Part shown: piece after piece, positions 36,040-46,396 of the stretch | How positions within the stretch are numbered: position 1 is the stretch's first letter | Layout: each line of letters opens with the position of its first letter | Assembly (NCBI GenBank): GCA_019321725.1 | Contig: CM033115.1 | Coordinates: 434,001 to 498,000 of the forward strand | Reading direction: 5' to 3' | Length of the DNA: 64,000 nt | Origin: Paulownia fortunei | Taxonomy: Eukaryota; Streptophyta; Magnoliopsida; Lamiales; Paulowniaceae | Position numbers and translations under genes: made by a program | Notes under the pieces: model-generated | What the model saw: the letters and a program-made list of their open reading frames with translations, nothing else | What the model was told of the DNA's origin: nothing | Database searches by the model: none

Positions 36040-37460
36040 GAGCACCTCCTCTTTCTGACATAGAAGAATGGAACTAATGCAATTTTTATAGAAAACAAAA
36101 CACGTACCGCATAACTGTAATAGTGTGTATCCCAGTATTAATGAATAAAGAGTGAGTTTCTTTTGAGTAGTTCTTACATGAGGATCAATTCCAGATAGAG
36201 CAAATCCTTTATTCTCCTTTGTCTACCATTTCTTTCTGTAAGACGATGGGAACCGCAACCACTTTTCATGGTCCCAGGTGGTTTGAACCCAATATCTTTC
36301 CACAAAAAGGTCACCTTTTCTTTTGAGTAGCCTATTATTTCATTGAAATAAGCAACATATATTACCTTTTGGAACATTCCGACTTTACAAGTGATGCAGA
36401 GTTGTAATGCATAAATAAGAATACTGAATCATTATAAAAACAAAAATGCAATTACATTTTTTCTATAAAAGTTTTAAAATTGACATTTACTCCCCTAGGT
36501 GCTTCTCTCAGTTTTCTTTAGAGATGCAAATGCACTATTCCTTGTTTTCATCATCGTGGTGTTGTTATAATCATACTTCTTACTCCATTCCTCATTCTTA
36601 AAGGAGTCTTGAATTCCTTCTCTGATGATTATACCTACTTCTAGGATCTTAGAGTCCACAAAACTAAAATTTATTTGATTGTCACGTATTTTTGGAATCA
36701 TATGCTTGATTCAATTATAGGACAGCTGTTAGATAAATGTGGACCGTGTGTTTGTTTCAACATGTCACTATATGTATGCCTTATAGTTTACAAAAATGAT
36801 CGATAAAATTGGAAGACAAGGAATGAGTCGTTGTGTTTGTTTCAACATGTCACTACATGGTTTTTGAATGATTACTATATCCTTTGTTATGTCATTTCTC
36901 CTAATACAAAATGAATGAATGAGCAAATCTGAAGAATATTCTGTGTTATTTAACAAGTGCTGTTCTAATCTTATTTTCATCGTTTGGAATTCTGTTATAT
37001 TCTGTGTTCCTTTCTTAATTTTGTTGTCTCAATCTAAATTCCTCGTTTGGAACATGGAAGCTGGCCAAGATTCTGTGAAGTTGGCATGCAGCAGAATCCA
37101 AATGGTGCATTCGTTGTTGTTGAAAAATGCCTCACACATGACCATCAGGTAGTAATTGTCCTTTCTTTGAGTGCTCTAGTGTGTATCTAAAGATTTGTAC
37201 ATAATGCCTTCACTGCTTGCCTTCGATACTTTCCCTGTCAAGACCCTAAAAATCACCAACTTGCTGATTTTTTTGTGTTCAACACATTCCCAAGATGTTG
37301 GGAATTTTTGTAAGTTTTGAGTGCACATAATCTATACTTCTCTGAACCAATATTCATTCGGGTTTCTGTCATTGCATTATAGAGGAACTAGCATTTGTAT
37401 CAGAACTGAGGCAAAAACAACAGGATCAGCATATCCTATTGGAGAAGACACTGGGGAAAA
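36040..37460. other. spacer between GRAS copies 4 and 5
   Basis: It contains a repeated 27-bp block (36747-36773 and 36832-36858) and an unassigned exon-like stretch at about 37066-37143 that ends in CAG|GTAG. No complete gene was recognised. Confidence 0.45.
36747..36858. repeat. 27-bp direct repeat, two copies 85 bp apart
   Basis: TGTGTTTGTTTCAACATGTC followed by ACTA occurs at 36747 and 36832 with one mismatch near the end. Confidence 0.8.
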
Positions 37461-37472
37461 CAGTAGAGATAC

Positions 37473-38933
37473 ATGGGATCCGAATGTGGGGAAGGCGAAA
37501 CCACAAAGAATGACAAGAATCCATCCATAATTTCTTATCTTGGTGAAGCCAAGAAAGAAAATCCATGGATTCCACAGGCTCCATTTGAAATACTAAACAA
37601 GTACGGAAGTCAAGTAAAACGTTTCAGACAGGGTAAAATTATCAGGCCTATCTCTGAAACAACTGTGGGCGCCTTTGGTTGTCAAGAGTTATCTGCTGAA
37701 AGCATTGTTAAAATAGCAAAAATGAGACTACTTTTGCATACTTCTCAAAGAACTGATGCTTTTGACTCTGTATACCCTATTATATCTCATTATAATCTTT
37801 CATGTGAGAATTTAAAGGATGTGGAACTTACTTTTTCTCTTCTTAATGCTGCTGAAAAGTTCTCCAACCAACAGTTTGATTGTGCAGAGAAGTTGCTCAG
37901 CAAGTGTATTCTTTTCTCTTCCCCTGCTGATAATCCTGTTGAGAGGGCTGTCAAGTTTTTTGCTGAGGCGCTACATGAGAGAGTTGACATTGAAAGGGGG
38001 AAGATTGATCTAGAGAGGACGACATTTCATCTAGAGGAAAGTCTGCTGAATTATCAACCCGCCATACTTGCATGTGAACAAAAACTTCCTTCATCTCAGG
38101 TCACTCAATTTACTGCCGTTCAGGCCATTTTAGATAGTGTGGGAACAGCAAGAAAAATTCATTTAGTTGATTTTGGAATTAGAAGTGGGCAGCACTGGTC
38201 AATCATGATGCAGGGCCTTGCTAATCGGAAAAACTGCCCACTTGAGCTCCTCAAAATAACTGCTGTAGGAACATCAGAAGATAGGCTTGAAGAAACAGGC
38301 AAGTGGCTATCATCATTTGCAGAGTCCATGAATTTGCCCTTTTTGTTTAAAACAATTGTATCAGAAATGAAGGACCTCAAGAAAGATTCATTCGACTCTG
38401 AGGCCAATGAAGTTGTGGCATTATACTTAGGGCTGCGCCTATGGTCACAACTAGCATGGCCTAATCACTTAAAAGCATTCATACAGTTTGTCAAGAAACT
38501 CAATCCATGTGTGATGGTGGTCAATGAGATTGAAGCAAGCACTAATACGTCAATCTTTATCGATCGTTTTCATGGGGCGCTCTCTTTTACCATCTCAATG
38601 TTTGACTGCCTTGAGACTTGCCTAAAGGGACACACCGTATACAGAAAGATAGTCGAAGAAGTATTCTTTGTGGATATGATCCAAAACATTATCACAGCAG
38701 AAGATGAAGAGAGGGCCCATAGGCATGCTATGATTGGCTTTTGGAGGGAGTTGTTTGCAGAGTTCAATATTGTGGAAACAGAGTTGAGTGACTCATCTTT
38801 GTATCAAGCAAGCTTGTTGATTAAGAGAAATTCTAGCTGGCATTCCTGCACTCTGCACATGGATGGAAAATGCATGATTGTGGGGTGGAAAGGGACCCCA
38901 TTACAGTCAATTTCTGCTTGGAAGATCCATTGA
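37473..38933 (+). CDS. GRAS-family transcription regulator, copy 5, intact
   Basis: One exon encodes 486 residues without damage. The start MGSECGEGETTKNDKNPS agrees in position with the starts of copies 3 and 4, and the APFEILNKYGSQVKRFRQ block follows. The GRAS domain is complete: leucine-rich region 1 (VELTFSLLNAAEKFSNQQFD), VHIID-type motif IHLVDFGIRSGQHW, leucine-rich region 2 (LELLKITAVG), the PFYRE region (FIDRFHGALSFTISMFD), the RVER-like region and SAW (GWKGTPLQSISAWKI). The N-terminal part is short and lacks DELLA/TVHYNP motifs. GRAS proteins act in the nucleus with partner transcription factors; the target process of this clade is not visible from sequence. Within the window it is the only copy with a complete, in-frame coding region. 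Confidence 0.9.
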   Translation: MGSECGEGETTKNDKNPSIISYLGEAKKENPWIPQAPFEILNKYGSQVKRFRQGKIIRPISETTVGAFGCQELSAESIVKIAKMRLLLHTSQRTDAFDSVYPIISHYNLSCENLKDVELTFSLLNAAEKFSNQQFDCAEKLLSKCILFSSPADNPVERAVKFFAEALHERVDIERGKIDLERTTFHLEESLLNYQPAILACEQKLPSSQVTQFTAVQAILDSVGTARKIHLVDFGIRSGQHWSIMMQGLANRKNCPLELLKITAVGTSEDRLEETGKWLSSFAESMNLPFLFKTIVSEMKDLKKDSFDSEANEVVALYLGLRLWSQLAWPNHLKAFIQFVKKLNPCVMVVNEIEASTNTSIFIDRFHGALSFTISMFDCLETCLKGHTVYRKIVEEVFFVDMIQNIITAEDEERAHRHAMIGFWRELFAEFNIVETELSDSSLYQASLLIKRNSSWHSCTLHMDGKCMIVGWKGTPLQSISAWKIH

Positions 38934-38939
38934 TTGAAA

Positions 38940-40485
38940 AAATCGAGCACGGTTTGGACTAAGGTCTCATCTCTTCCCAATGCCATGCTTGTAGATATAT
39001 AGTTCAATCTGACACTGTTATTCAGCTGCAGAATGAAGCCACCATTAGGTTAATGGTTCTAATATAGTCAGAAAGGATGGAATTGTGGCAACTCTTATTA
39101 GCAGTTTTGACAAAAATAAGAAAGAATATATTATATATCTGAGTACTGTTGCATTCAAGATAGCAAAAACCTCTGAAAAAGAGCATGCATGTAATGGACT
39201 TCTAATATCCTCATCAAGCTTAAAATTAAAGATGTGCCCCCCTTATCTTTTCATGTAATATTATTTAGTATGATTAACTTTAAACAGAATGAAGTTCACA
39301 TCTGTCCGAAAAGGCATTCAAGTATTTTGTTGTTCTGCCATTGACAGCTCTTTGAGATGGAAATTACACAAAACTAGCCCTTTTTATGTTGGGATCTTGA
39401 ATTCCTTAATCTAATGATTATAATAACTGGTCCTAGAATTTGCAATCACTGAACTCCAAATGGTTATATCATCGTATCTTGCGTTTATTGTCTCGTTTAT
39501 GTGCTCGAACGTTGATATTTATGAATGAAAGTTCTTGTCTTCTCTCTGCAATTCTTTTAGTAATACAAGTTTTTATGAGTTATTTATTTGAAAAACATGT
39601 TTGGTGTCTGCAATAAATTATTTTAAGACACTTCTTTGCCTGCAAGCTAAAATCGTGCTTCCCTAATGTGAAGGTCTACGAGTTTTAGTATAGAAAAAAT
39701 CATTGAAATTTGCAAGTTTACTCCTTAAGATAATCAAATCAAACATTATTACCTTAGAGATAGTACAATTTGTTAAAAATATGATAGTTGACTTGACTAC
39801 GTGAAACTTAACGAAATTTTTGTGAGATCAAATGAAATTCAATTAAAGAAATAAGAAGAGGATAGCAACTTATATATAATTTTGTATAGTCTTTCTCAAC
39901 ATGTGTTTTTTATTTCCCCCTTCTACTATATCCGTCTTTATTTATTATTTTATTCGTTTAATCCATTTTATTTGTTCTTTTTTTAAGAATGTCAAGTTTA
40001 TTTCAATTTTCTTTTTTTAATTATTGGATGATAATGTATGAAAATTATGAGATTCATATGAAGTTATCACTGTTAATCAAAATATATATAATCCTACAAT
40101 TATAGATGAATAATAATCAAGAATTTTCTATTCATACGAAGTTATGAACTTATTAGTCAAACCATAAAATCCCACAATTATAAATAATCCAGACATAATA
40201 ATCCTAAGAATACTCCCTAATATACTTCGTGTCAACAGCAGATCGCTTACAATTTAAGTGTCACAGGAAATCACCTCCAATCCCTTTCGCTACAAATAAT
40301 CCGTGCTTCTATTTTGAACTAAAATCGTTGTTCCCCTCCGCCATTTAATACAGCATATAATCGTGCTTTACGCTGAAAAAATCAGTTCACACTGGGAAGA
40401 AATTCAGTGACGGTCACAGTAGACAAGCCTCCTTCTTCTACCTCTTTTCTTTCTGCATCGGTGCAATTTGTCTTTTTCTTTCTTC
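38940..40485. other. intergenic DNA between the GRAS array and TENA_E
   Basis: No gene was recognised. The sequence is AT-rich with an imperfect repeat of the TTCATA-GAAGTTAT block near 40055 and 40130. Confidence 0.5.
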
Positions 40486-40489
40486 AGAG

Positions 40490-40497
40490 TATAAATA
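40490..40497 (+). promoter_or_regulatory. TATA box of the TENA_E-type gene
   Basis: TATAAATA lies 59 bases before the ATG at 40556, implying a very short 5' leader of about 25-35 bases. Confidence 0.6.
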
Positions 40498-40555
40498 TGT
40501 CACCGAGAAGCGAAAAAGAGTCTCTTTAGAGAAAAAAGAAAAACAGAGTGAAAAA

Positions 40556-42363
40556 ATGGAGGGAACTGACAGAGTGGCGATGACAGAAACGTGGCTGAAG
40601 AAGCACCGTTTGATCTACGTGGGGGCCACCCGACACCCTTTCATTCTCAGTATCCGCGACGGCTCCGTTCACTTCTCTTCCTTCAAGCGGTGGCTGGTAA
40701 CACAAAGATTGACTTTTTCCTTATTTCAAGCTTTAATTTTGTTCTTTAATGGCGTTATGGTTCATATTTGTCTAGAAATTAGTTGCTCTAGTAAACACAG
40801 TCTTTGGTGAGATTTGCGGGTTGTGTTCTGGTTAGGTCCTCTATTGTATTCGCATTTGGAGGTGGTTAAAAGAATTGCGTTTTTTTATTTTAAGCTTCAA
40901 TATTTTGTTTAATATTACTTTAGTTATACTTAATGATCCTTATATGCAGTTCTTTGTGGATTTGCCGATTGCCGATTGTATTTCAGCTTGAGCTGGCAAA
41001 GGATTAGCTTTATATCCTTAGAACAGTAAGAGGTTTAGAAGTAATCAATTTAAAGTTCACGAATTTAATGTCCTTTCTGCTCAAGTCCGACTCCTTGGAT
41101 CTGAACGAAACACAAAGTTAATGTAGCATCTTGGAAATGGGGTTTAATGCTAGAATTAGAAATGATTGGGGAAAACTCAAAAGTTAGTTGATTTTTCATG
41201 CATTCTAATACCAAGGCCCTCTTCTCACTTGACTATCTACGACTCTGTTGCTTGTGCTCCAGGTAGAAGTCTTGTACTTTCCACACATTTTGCATTTTTT
41301 TGCCTCAAAAAGTATATTAGCTTTAAAAAAAATTCGAATCTGGGCTGGTTTATCTGTACACCATACATCAGACCGGGGAATGTGACAAGTCTCTTGTCAA
41401 ATAAAATGCAGGGGCAAGATTATATATTTGTCAGAGCATTTGTCCCTTTTGTTGCAAGTGTATTGCTGAAAGCTTGGAAGGAATCAGATGATAATGCGGA
41501 TATAGATGTGATTTTGGGTGGCATGGCTGCTTTGAATGATGAGATTGCATGGTTCAAAAAGGAAGCTTCCAAGTGGGGTGTTGATCTGAACAGTGTTGTG
41601 CCTCAGCTGGCTAACCTTGATTATTGCAGGTACTATAAAGTAGATTAGGTTTTGATTCTGCTCTGATCTTAATCAAGTGTTAAGCGTAAATATCTTGTAG
41701 GTTATCTTTCTATTGTGAATTGAAGTTTGTGATATTTGCATTAAGTTGCAATATAAATTTTTTACAGCACACAAAATTACAACTTCTCGTGAAGAAGTGC
41801 TTTTGCTAGCACTTCTTTTGTTTCTGTGTCTAGAGCCTTGTCCTTGGCAAAGCAGTCTGGGTTACTAGGACATATGCATTGAAGAAAGCTCGAATTTTGT
41901 TTGACTTCTTCAGTTTTGCAATTCGAATCTTGAAGAACAATGACAGAAAAAGAAGTATAGAAAATGATATACATATTTCAAGTATGCATATGTAATGATC
42001 ATTAAGCTGTGTTATGAGAAATAGTATTAATGCATTCCGTTTCACAGATTTTTGGAAAGCTTAATGAGCCCAGATGTGGACTACACCCAGGCCATAACGG
42101 CATTCTGGGCAATTGAGGCTGTTTATCAAGAGAGCTTTGCTCACTGCTTAGAAGATGGTTCTAGAACTCCAGAAGAACTAAAAGAAACTTGTCAACGATG
42201 GGGCAATGATGGTTTTGGTCAGTATTGCTGTGCCCTCCAAAGCATAGCTAATCGTCGATTGGAGAAGGCTTCTGATGATGTGGCAGCCAAAGCTGAGGTT
42301 AACTTGTTAAGCATACTCGAGCATGAAGTAGAATTTTGGAACATGAGTCGTGGGGCAGTTTGA
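40556..42363 (+). CDS. TENA_E: TENA_E-type thiamin-salvage hydrolase, three exons
   Basis: Exons 40556-40696, 41412-41629 and 42048-42363 join in frame to 224 residues. The protein matches the plant TENA_E subgroup of the TenA/thiaminase II family: [15 protein letters not shown] and [20 protein letters not shown] near the start, [15 protein letters not shown] in the middle, and [31 protein letters not shown] and VEFWNMSRG toward the end. The family is an all-helical fold. TENA_E members use an active-site Glu instead of the bacterial Cys and hydrolyse aminopyrimidine breakdown products of thiamin so that the pyrimidine can be reused. No transit peptide is evident, so a cytosolic location is likely. 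The longer open frame from 41166 is intron read-through into exon 2. Confidence 0.95.
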
Positions 42364-42369
42364 GTGATA

Positions 42370-43760
42370 ACATTTCCAATGTATTGGATGGATGATCTCA
42401 TTTCCTGAGATCTTGTCTGATGTCTGTTGCATACTTGCACCAAATGAAGGAGGATCTTGTATATGTTAATCATACAAGTTAGCTTTTCTTGCAACTTGAA
42501 CCAAGGTAGTAAACATCTGTATATATTTGGGAGTTGTAAATTCATGCAGTATTCAAAATTTTGTTTTCAACTCAAAAAACTCGTGAAATTTATAAGATAA
42601 TAGGAAAATTTAAATAAAACTTTGGATATTTCTGATTTATCGTGTTTGATATATGATGTACATGAAAAAAAGTCCATGACATTTAATATAAATAATAAAA
42701 ATAATTATGATTTTGTGATCAAGTAATGAAGGAATTACACAGTTTTATCAAAACAAAACATGTAAATTATTGATAAAATATACTATTTAGAATCGTATGG
42801 AATTTTACGAGGATTAAAATTATTATCATGAGTGTCTTTTATCTCTCTTAATAATGAAATAATAATAAGAAATTTAATAAAAGATTTTCCAATTCAATAC
42901 ATTTACAATTAGTTTTAATAATTAGGGATGTTATGAGATTTTTTTCATAAATAAAATATGTTACATGTAAAAATATATCTTTTTCCCAAAATTACCTTCA
43001 TGACTAATTAATATATGTTGCTTTGTTATCATGTATAATGTATAATATATTCATTTTAAATATAATATATTTTTGTAATTATCAAAATTTCAGAAACTTT
43101 TGAATTCCCTTCAAAATTTTGAAATTTTTAAGGATATTCTAAAATTTTGAGGAAATCTTGCAAAGTTGAACTGCAAGTTGAATTTCGTTTCGGAAATCCG
43201 AAGTTTAGCAGAAATTTTTATTCTTGATGGAAACTTCATTTGTACTTAATTTTCTTGTTTATTTTGTATAATGTCAAAGCAAATTCTGGATGAGTCATGG
43301 ATTTTAACTAGCATGCCTTGTACTAGAAAAGTGTACGTCTTAAAGCCCATGTTAATCTGTTTTTTCCCAATTAAATTTGTTACTTTCACTTAGTTCATTC
43401 ATAGTCTCAACTACCATATCTCATTTAGTTCTGCCCCTTGCACCTTAGCTAAGCTAAACTCTCTAAATGATACTTGTGTTTATGTGTGAAGAAATTGTGG
43501 AAAGAATAAAAATTCACACAAGAATAAGATTTTCGAGCAGGAAACATATGTAACACAATTTTCTTCAAATGGAAGACAAACTGAGGAAACTGGCACTAAT
43601 ATTGATTGTAACTGGCACTGTAGTTTTCACTACCACTTATTTCCAGCAGTGGCTTCTTATTTCCATCACAACTGCCAAGCTGATGCCTCTTCAGCACTCA
43701 TATAACTTGCAAATTGATCCTAAACTATATATTACAAGAAGATGAGCAGCAAATGACAGA
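42370..43760. other. intergenic DNA between TENA_E and SCPL50-like genes
   Basis: These two genes converge here, so the ends hold their 3' untranslated regions. The middle is AT-rich with no coding signal. Confidence 0.55.
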
Positions 43761-43765
43761 AAATC

Positions 43766-45118
43766 TCAAATGGAACTGCTGAAATTAGTAGGCATCTCTT
43801 CAATCTCATCAGCAGCAAACAATCCCTTCTCCAAAAGCCAATCTTCAATCATAACTTGGGAATTAACAGGCTGATCAGTAGGCACAAGATGCCCAGCATT
43901 CATCACCACAACATGGCTCAGACTCTTCCATTTCTGCACATAGCCAGCAAGCTTCCCATCCACCCTCCAAACCTTCCTCTCTGCCTCCAGAAACTCGTCG
44001 ATCCCTTCCCACTTCATCTTCTTCACCCAAGCCAAGGTTGACACCACGCCGTCTCTCAAGTCACACTGCCCTTGATACAACAACACTTTTGTGTTCTTAA
44101 CCAAGAATTCCACCATATACCTCACACTCTTCATCACATCATCATTCAACGCCTCCCCCACCACGTCGCTACATAGCTCAAAGATTAAGGATTCTTCCAC
44201 TCCTAATGCCTTCTTCACCTCCGCATTGTTCAAAAATTTAGCCACTACACCATCTTGATACGGAATTAGCCTCCTAAAATCATACAAAGTGGCCAAGCCA
44301 GTCATATTTGTCAATGTTTCCAACACTCTATTTCTTGCATCTGTTGCCTCACTCCAGCTACCACTTCTTACAAATCCAACAGCCTCCAACTGTAGTTTCT
44401 CCAAAAGGGTCTTTTGCTTTTCATTTATCAGACCCAAATTATAAGCATTCACAGCATGAATTGCCACTTGAATCTCGGGATCAGTCAGTCCATTTCCAAT
44501 AGCAACCCCAGCCAAATTCACTCTACTGTCACTAGGCAAAACCTCATTCTTCTTCAGAATGTAATACCCAAGTGCTGGCAGATATTTCCCAGCATAACTC
44601 TCACCAGTAATGTAAATTGGCCTAGTCTTAAATGACACATCCAAGTCAACAAACTTCTTGATTGCCCTAAAAAGGTGTCTGGCTACATCATGTTGGTTCC
44701 TTGGTATTTCTTGAGGTGAAGCAGCAATGCTGAATCCAGTTCCTATAGGACTATCAAGAAAAAGCAGGCCAAATATTCTGTTCCAAGAACCTGGATTGGA
44801 ATCTAGTACAAGATCTTGGTTCACTAGCCATGGGCCAAGCTCATACAAGTTGGCTAGCATGGATGAGCAGCCCGGCCCGCCTTGAAGCCAGATGACGATT
44901 GGAGTTTGAGAGATTGATGTGTTGTTCTTGTAGGGATTTTGTGCTTCGTAAAATGTGTAGAAAATGGCTGAGCCAGTGGTGGAGTTAACTGTTAAGTAGC
45001 CTGATTTGGTGGGGAGGGCTTCTTTGAGGTAGGGTGTGGCGGCGGCGGAGTGGTGGAGGACGGCGGCGATGATGAGGGGGAGGAGGAGATTGAGAAATGG
45101 TGGTAGTGGAGATTCCAT
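43766..45118 (-). CDS. serine carboxypeptidase-like protein, SCPL50-type, intronless
   Basis: One exon encodes 450 residues from the ATG at 45118 (MESPLPPFLNLLLPLIIAAV, a clear signal peptide). The open frame extends upstream to 45250, but those 44 residues lack family features, so the inner ATG is preferred. Family S10 features are all present: oxyanion region WLQGGPGCSSM at 78-87, catalytic Ser174 in TGESYAGKY, Asp353 in YQGQCDLRDGVVST and His410 in MNAGHLVPTDQP. The block SWNRIFGLLFLDSPIGTGFS is typical. Absence of introns and the overall pattern fit Arabidopsis SCPL50, a secreted or vacuolar clade distinct from the acyltransferase SCPLs. The substrate is unknown; it could be a peptidase. 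Confidence 0.94.
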   Translation of the reverse strand: MESPLPPFLNLLLPLIIAAVLHHSAAATPYLKEALPTKSGYLTVNSTTGSAIFYTFYEAQNPYKNNTSISQTPIVIWLQGGPGCSSMLANLYELGPWLVNQDLVLDSNPGSWNRIFGLLFLDSPIGTGFSIAASPQEIPRNQHDVARHLFRAIKKFVDLDVSFKTRPIYITGESYAGKYLPALGYYILKKNEVLPSDSRVNLAGVAIGNGLTDPEIQVAIHAVNAYNLGLINEKQKTLLEKLQLEAVGFVRSGSWSEATDARNRVLETLTNMTGLATLYDFRRLIPYQDGVVAKFLNNAEVKKALGVEESLIFELCSDVVGEALNDDVMKSVRYMVEFLVKNTKVLLYQGQCDLRDGVVSTLAWVKKMKWEGIDEFLEAERKVWRVDGKLAGYVQKWKSLSHVVVMNAGHLVPTDQPVNSQVMIEDWLLEKGLFAADEIEEMPTNFSSSI

Positions 45119-45254
45119 TTCTTGAACTGGGGTTTGTGTGGGGTGAGCAGTGGAGACTTTTGGAGCTTTAAATGATGCTTCCAAAAGTGTGTTTTGGCCT
45201 GTCTTTTTCCAAAAATTCCATATAATTTCCCATTTTTCTTTATTTTGCAACTGA

Positions 45255-46390
45255 ATTTGTGGAGCGTGAAAATATTTGTCTTTGTGGATACTTGTATGCT
45301 TTCTTTTGAAATTTATATTTAAAACAAAATATTAATGAGATGCCACCCACACAATATTAAGATGATGTCATACATCACAATCTCATAGTCCACATTTTGC
45401 ACCAATTTTTCTAATTTTTCTTATACTTTCATTTGCGTTGTCTGTATCTAATGATGTATTCCTACAGGCTACAGCCAATACAAAAGACAAAATAGTTGGC
45501 CACAGAGTGCGGACAAAGCTACATACTGAACTTCAGTTTTCAGAAACTACACGGGAAAGAATGGATTTTTTGGCATCTCTATTGCAAAATCAACTGCAAT
45601 AACTCAGATCAAAGTTCTGAAAAGAGAAGATATATAAGGATGAGGTACTAAAGCACAGGATTTTAACTCAAGGGATATTCATGTAGAAATAACCCCAATG
45701 CCTCGTTAGAATGGAAAGGTGGACTCAATTGATAAGTTACCACAAATTCCAATCAAGAGAGAGATTTGAGTCAGGCAACTGTTGGTGAGGGGTCCTAAGC
45801 TTGGGCCCCGTCATAGGTCTCGTGAGATATACCTCCATATGCGAACATGGGTCTCGTGAGAAATACCTCCAAATGCAAGTAATGAAACCCAAGAAAAAGA
45901 AATAGAGGCCCATGTCTCATAGTAGAGGAGAGAGGGCTAGACAGTTGAGAGCAACTTTAGACAAGCACGACAGCTTTCAGTGACTTATGGAGGCACTTTA
46001 TGTACACTCATCCATTCAAGAGGAGCAACTTTACTGAAAGGATAGAACTAATGGGTGGCAGGCAAGGCGGCGGCTGCCTTTACACGTTAATTCGGTGAAA
46101 GAATCAAAGCTTTCACCACCCAAATTACTCATGTTGGCTCTCTATGAAAGTCAAAGAAGTCTTTGCTTTGCTCCCCCTAAACAAAAGCTTTGGTTCACGA
46201 TATAATTAACAAAATAGAAGCACTTGCACAACAATACAGTCTTGAGTTAAGTACTGATTTCTCTAGAAAACATTCAATTAACTCAAGAAACACAGGAATA
46301 CAATCATATCTCATATCTCAATATTGCTACAGTCAATGAGTTACTGGTCAGCTTTCTCCAGTCTACAAGTTGCATCCAGTTGCATAAACT
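45255..46390. other. intergenic DNA between SCPL50-like and RPB9
   Basis: No gene was recognised. A short repeated block, GGTCTCGTGAGA-ATACCTCC, occurs twice at about 45810-45870 and may be part of a transposon fragment. Confidence 0.5.
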
Positions 46391-46396
46391 GCACTT

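Noticed and set aside
41166..41648. 160-residue plus-strand open frame
   Set aside because: Its first half is intron 1 of TENA_E and only the part from 41412 is real coding sequence.
45119..45250. 44-residue N-terminal extension of the SCPL50-like frame
   Set aside because: The signal peptide begins at the inner Met at 45118, and the extension has no family similarity.
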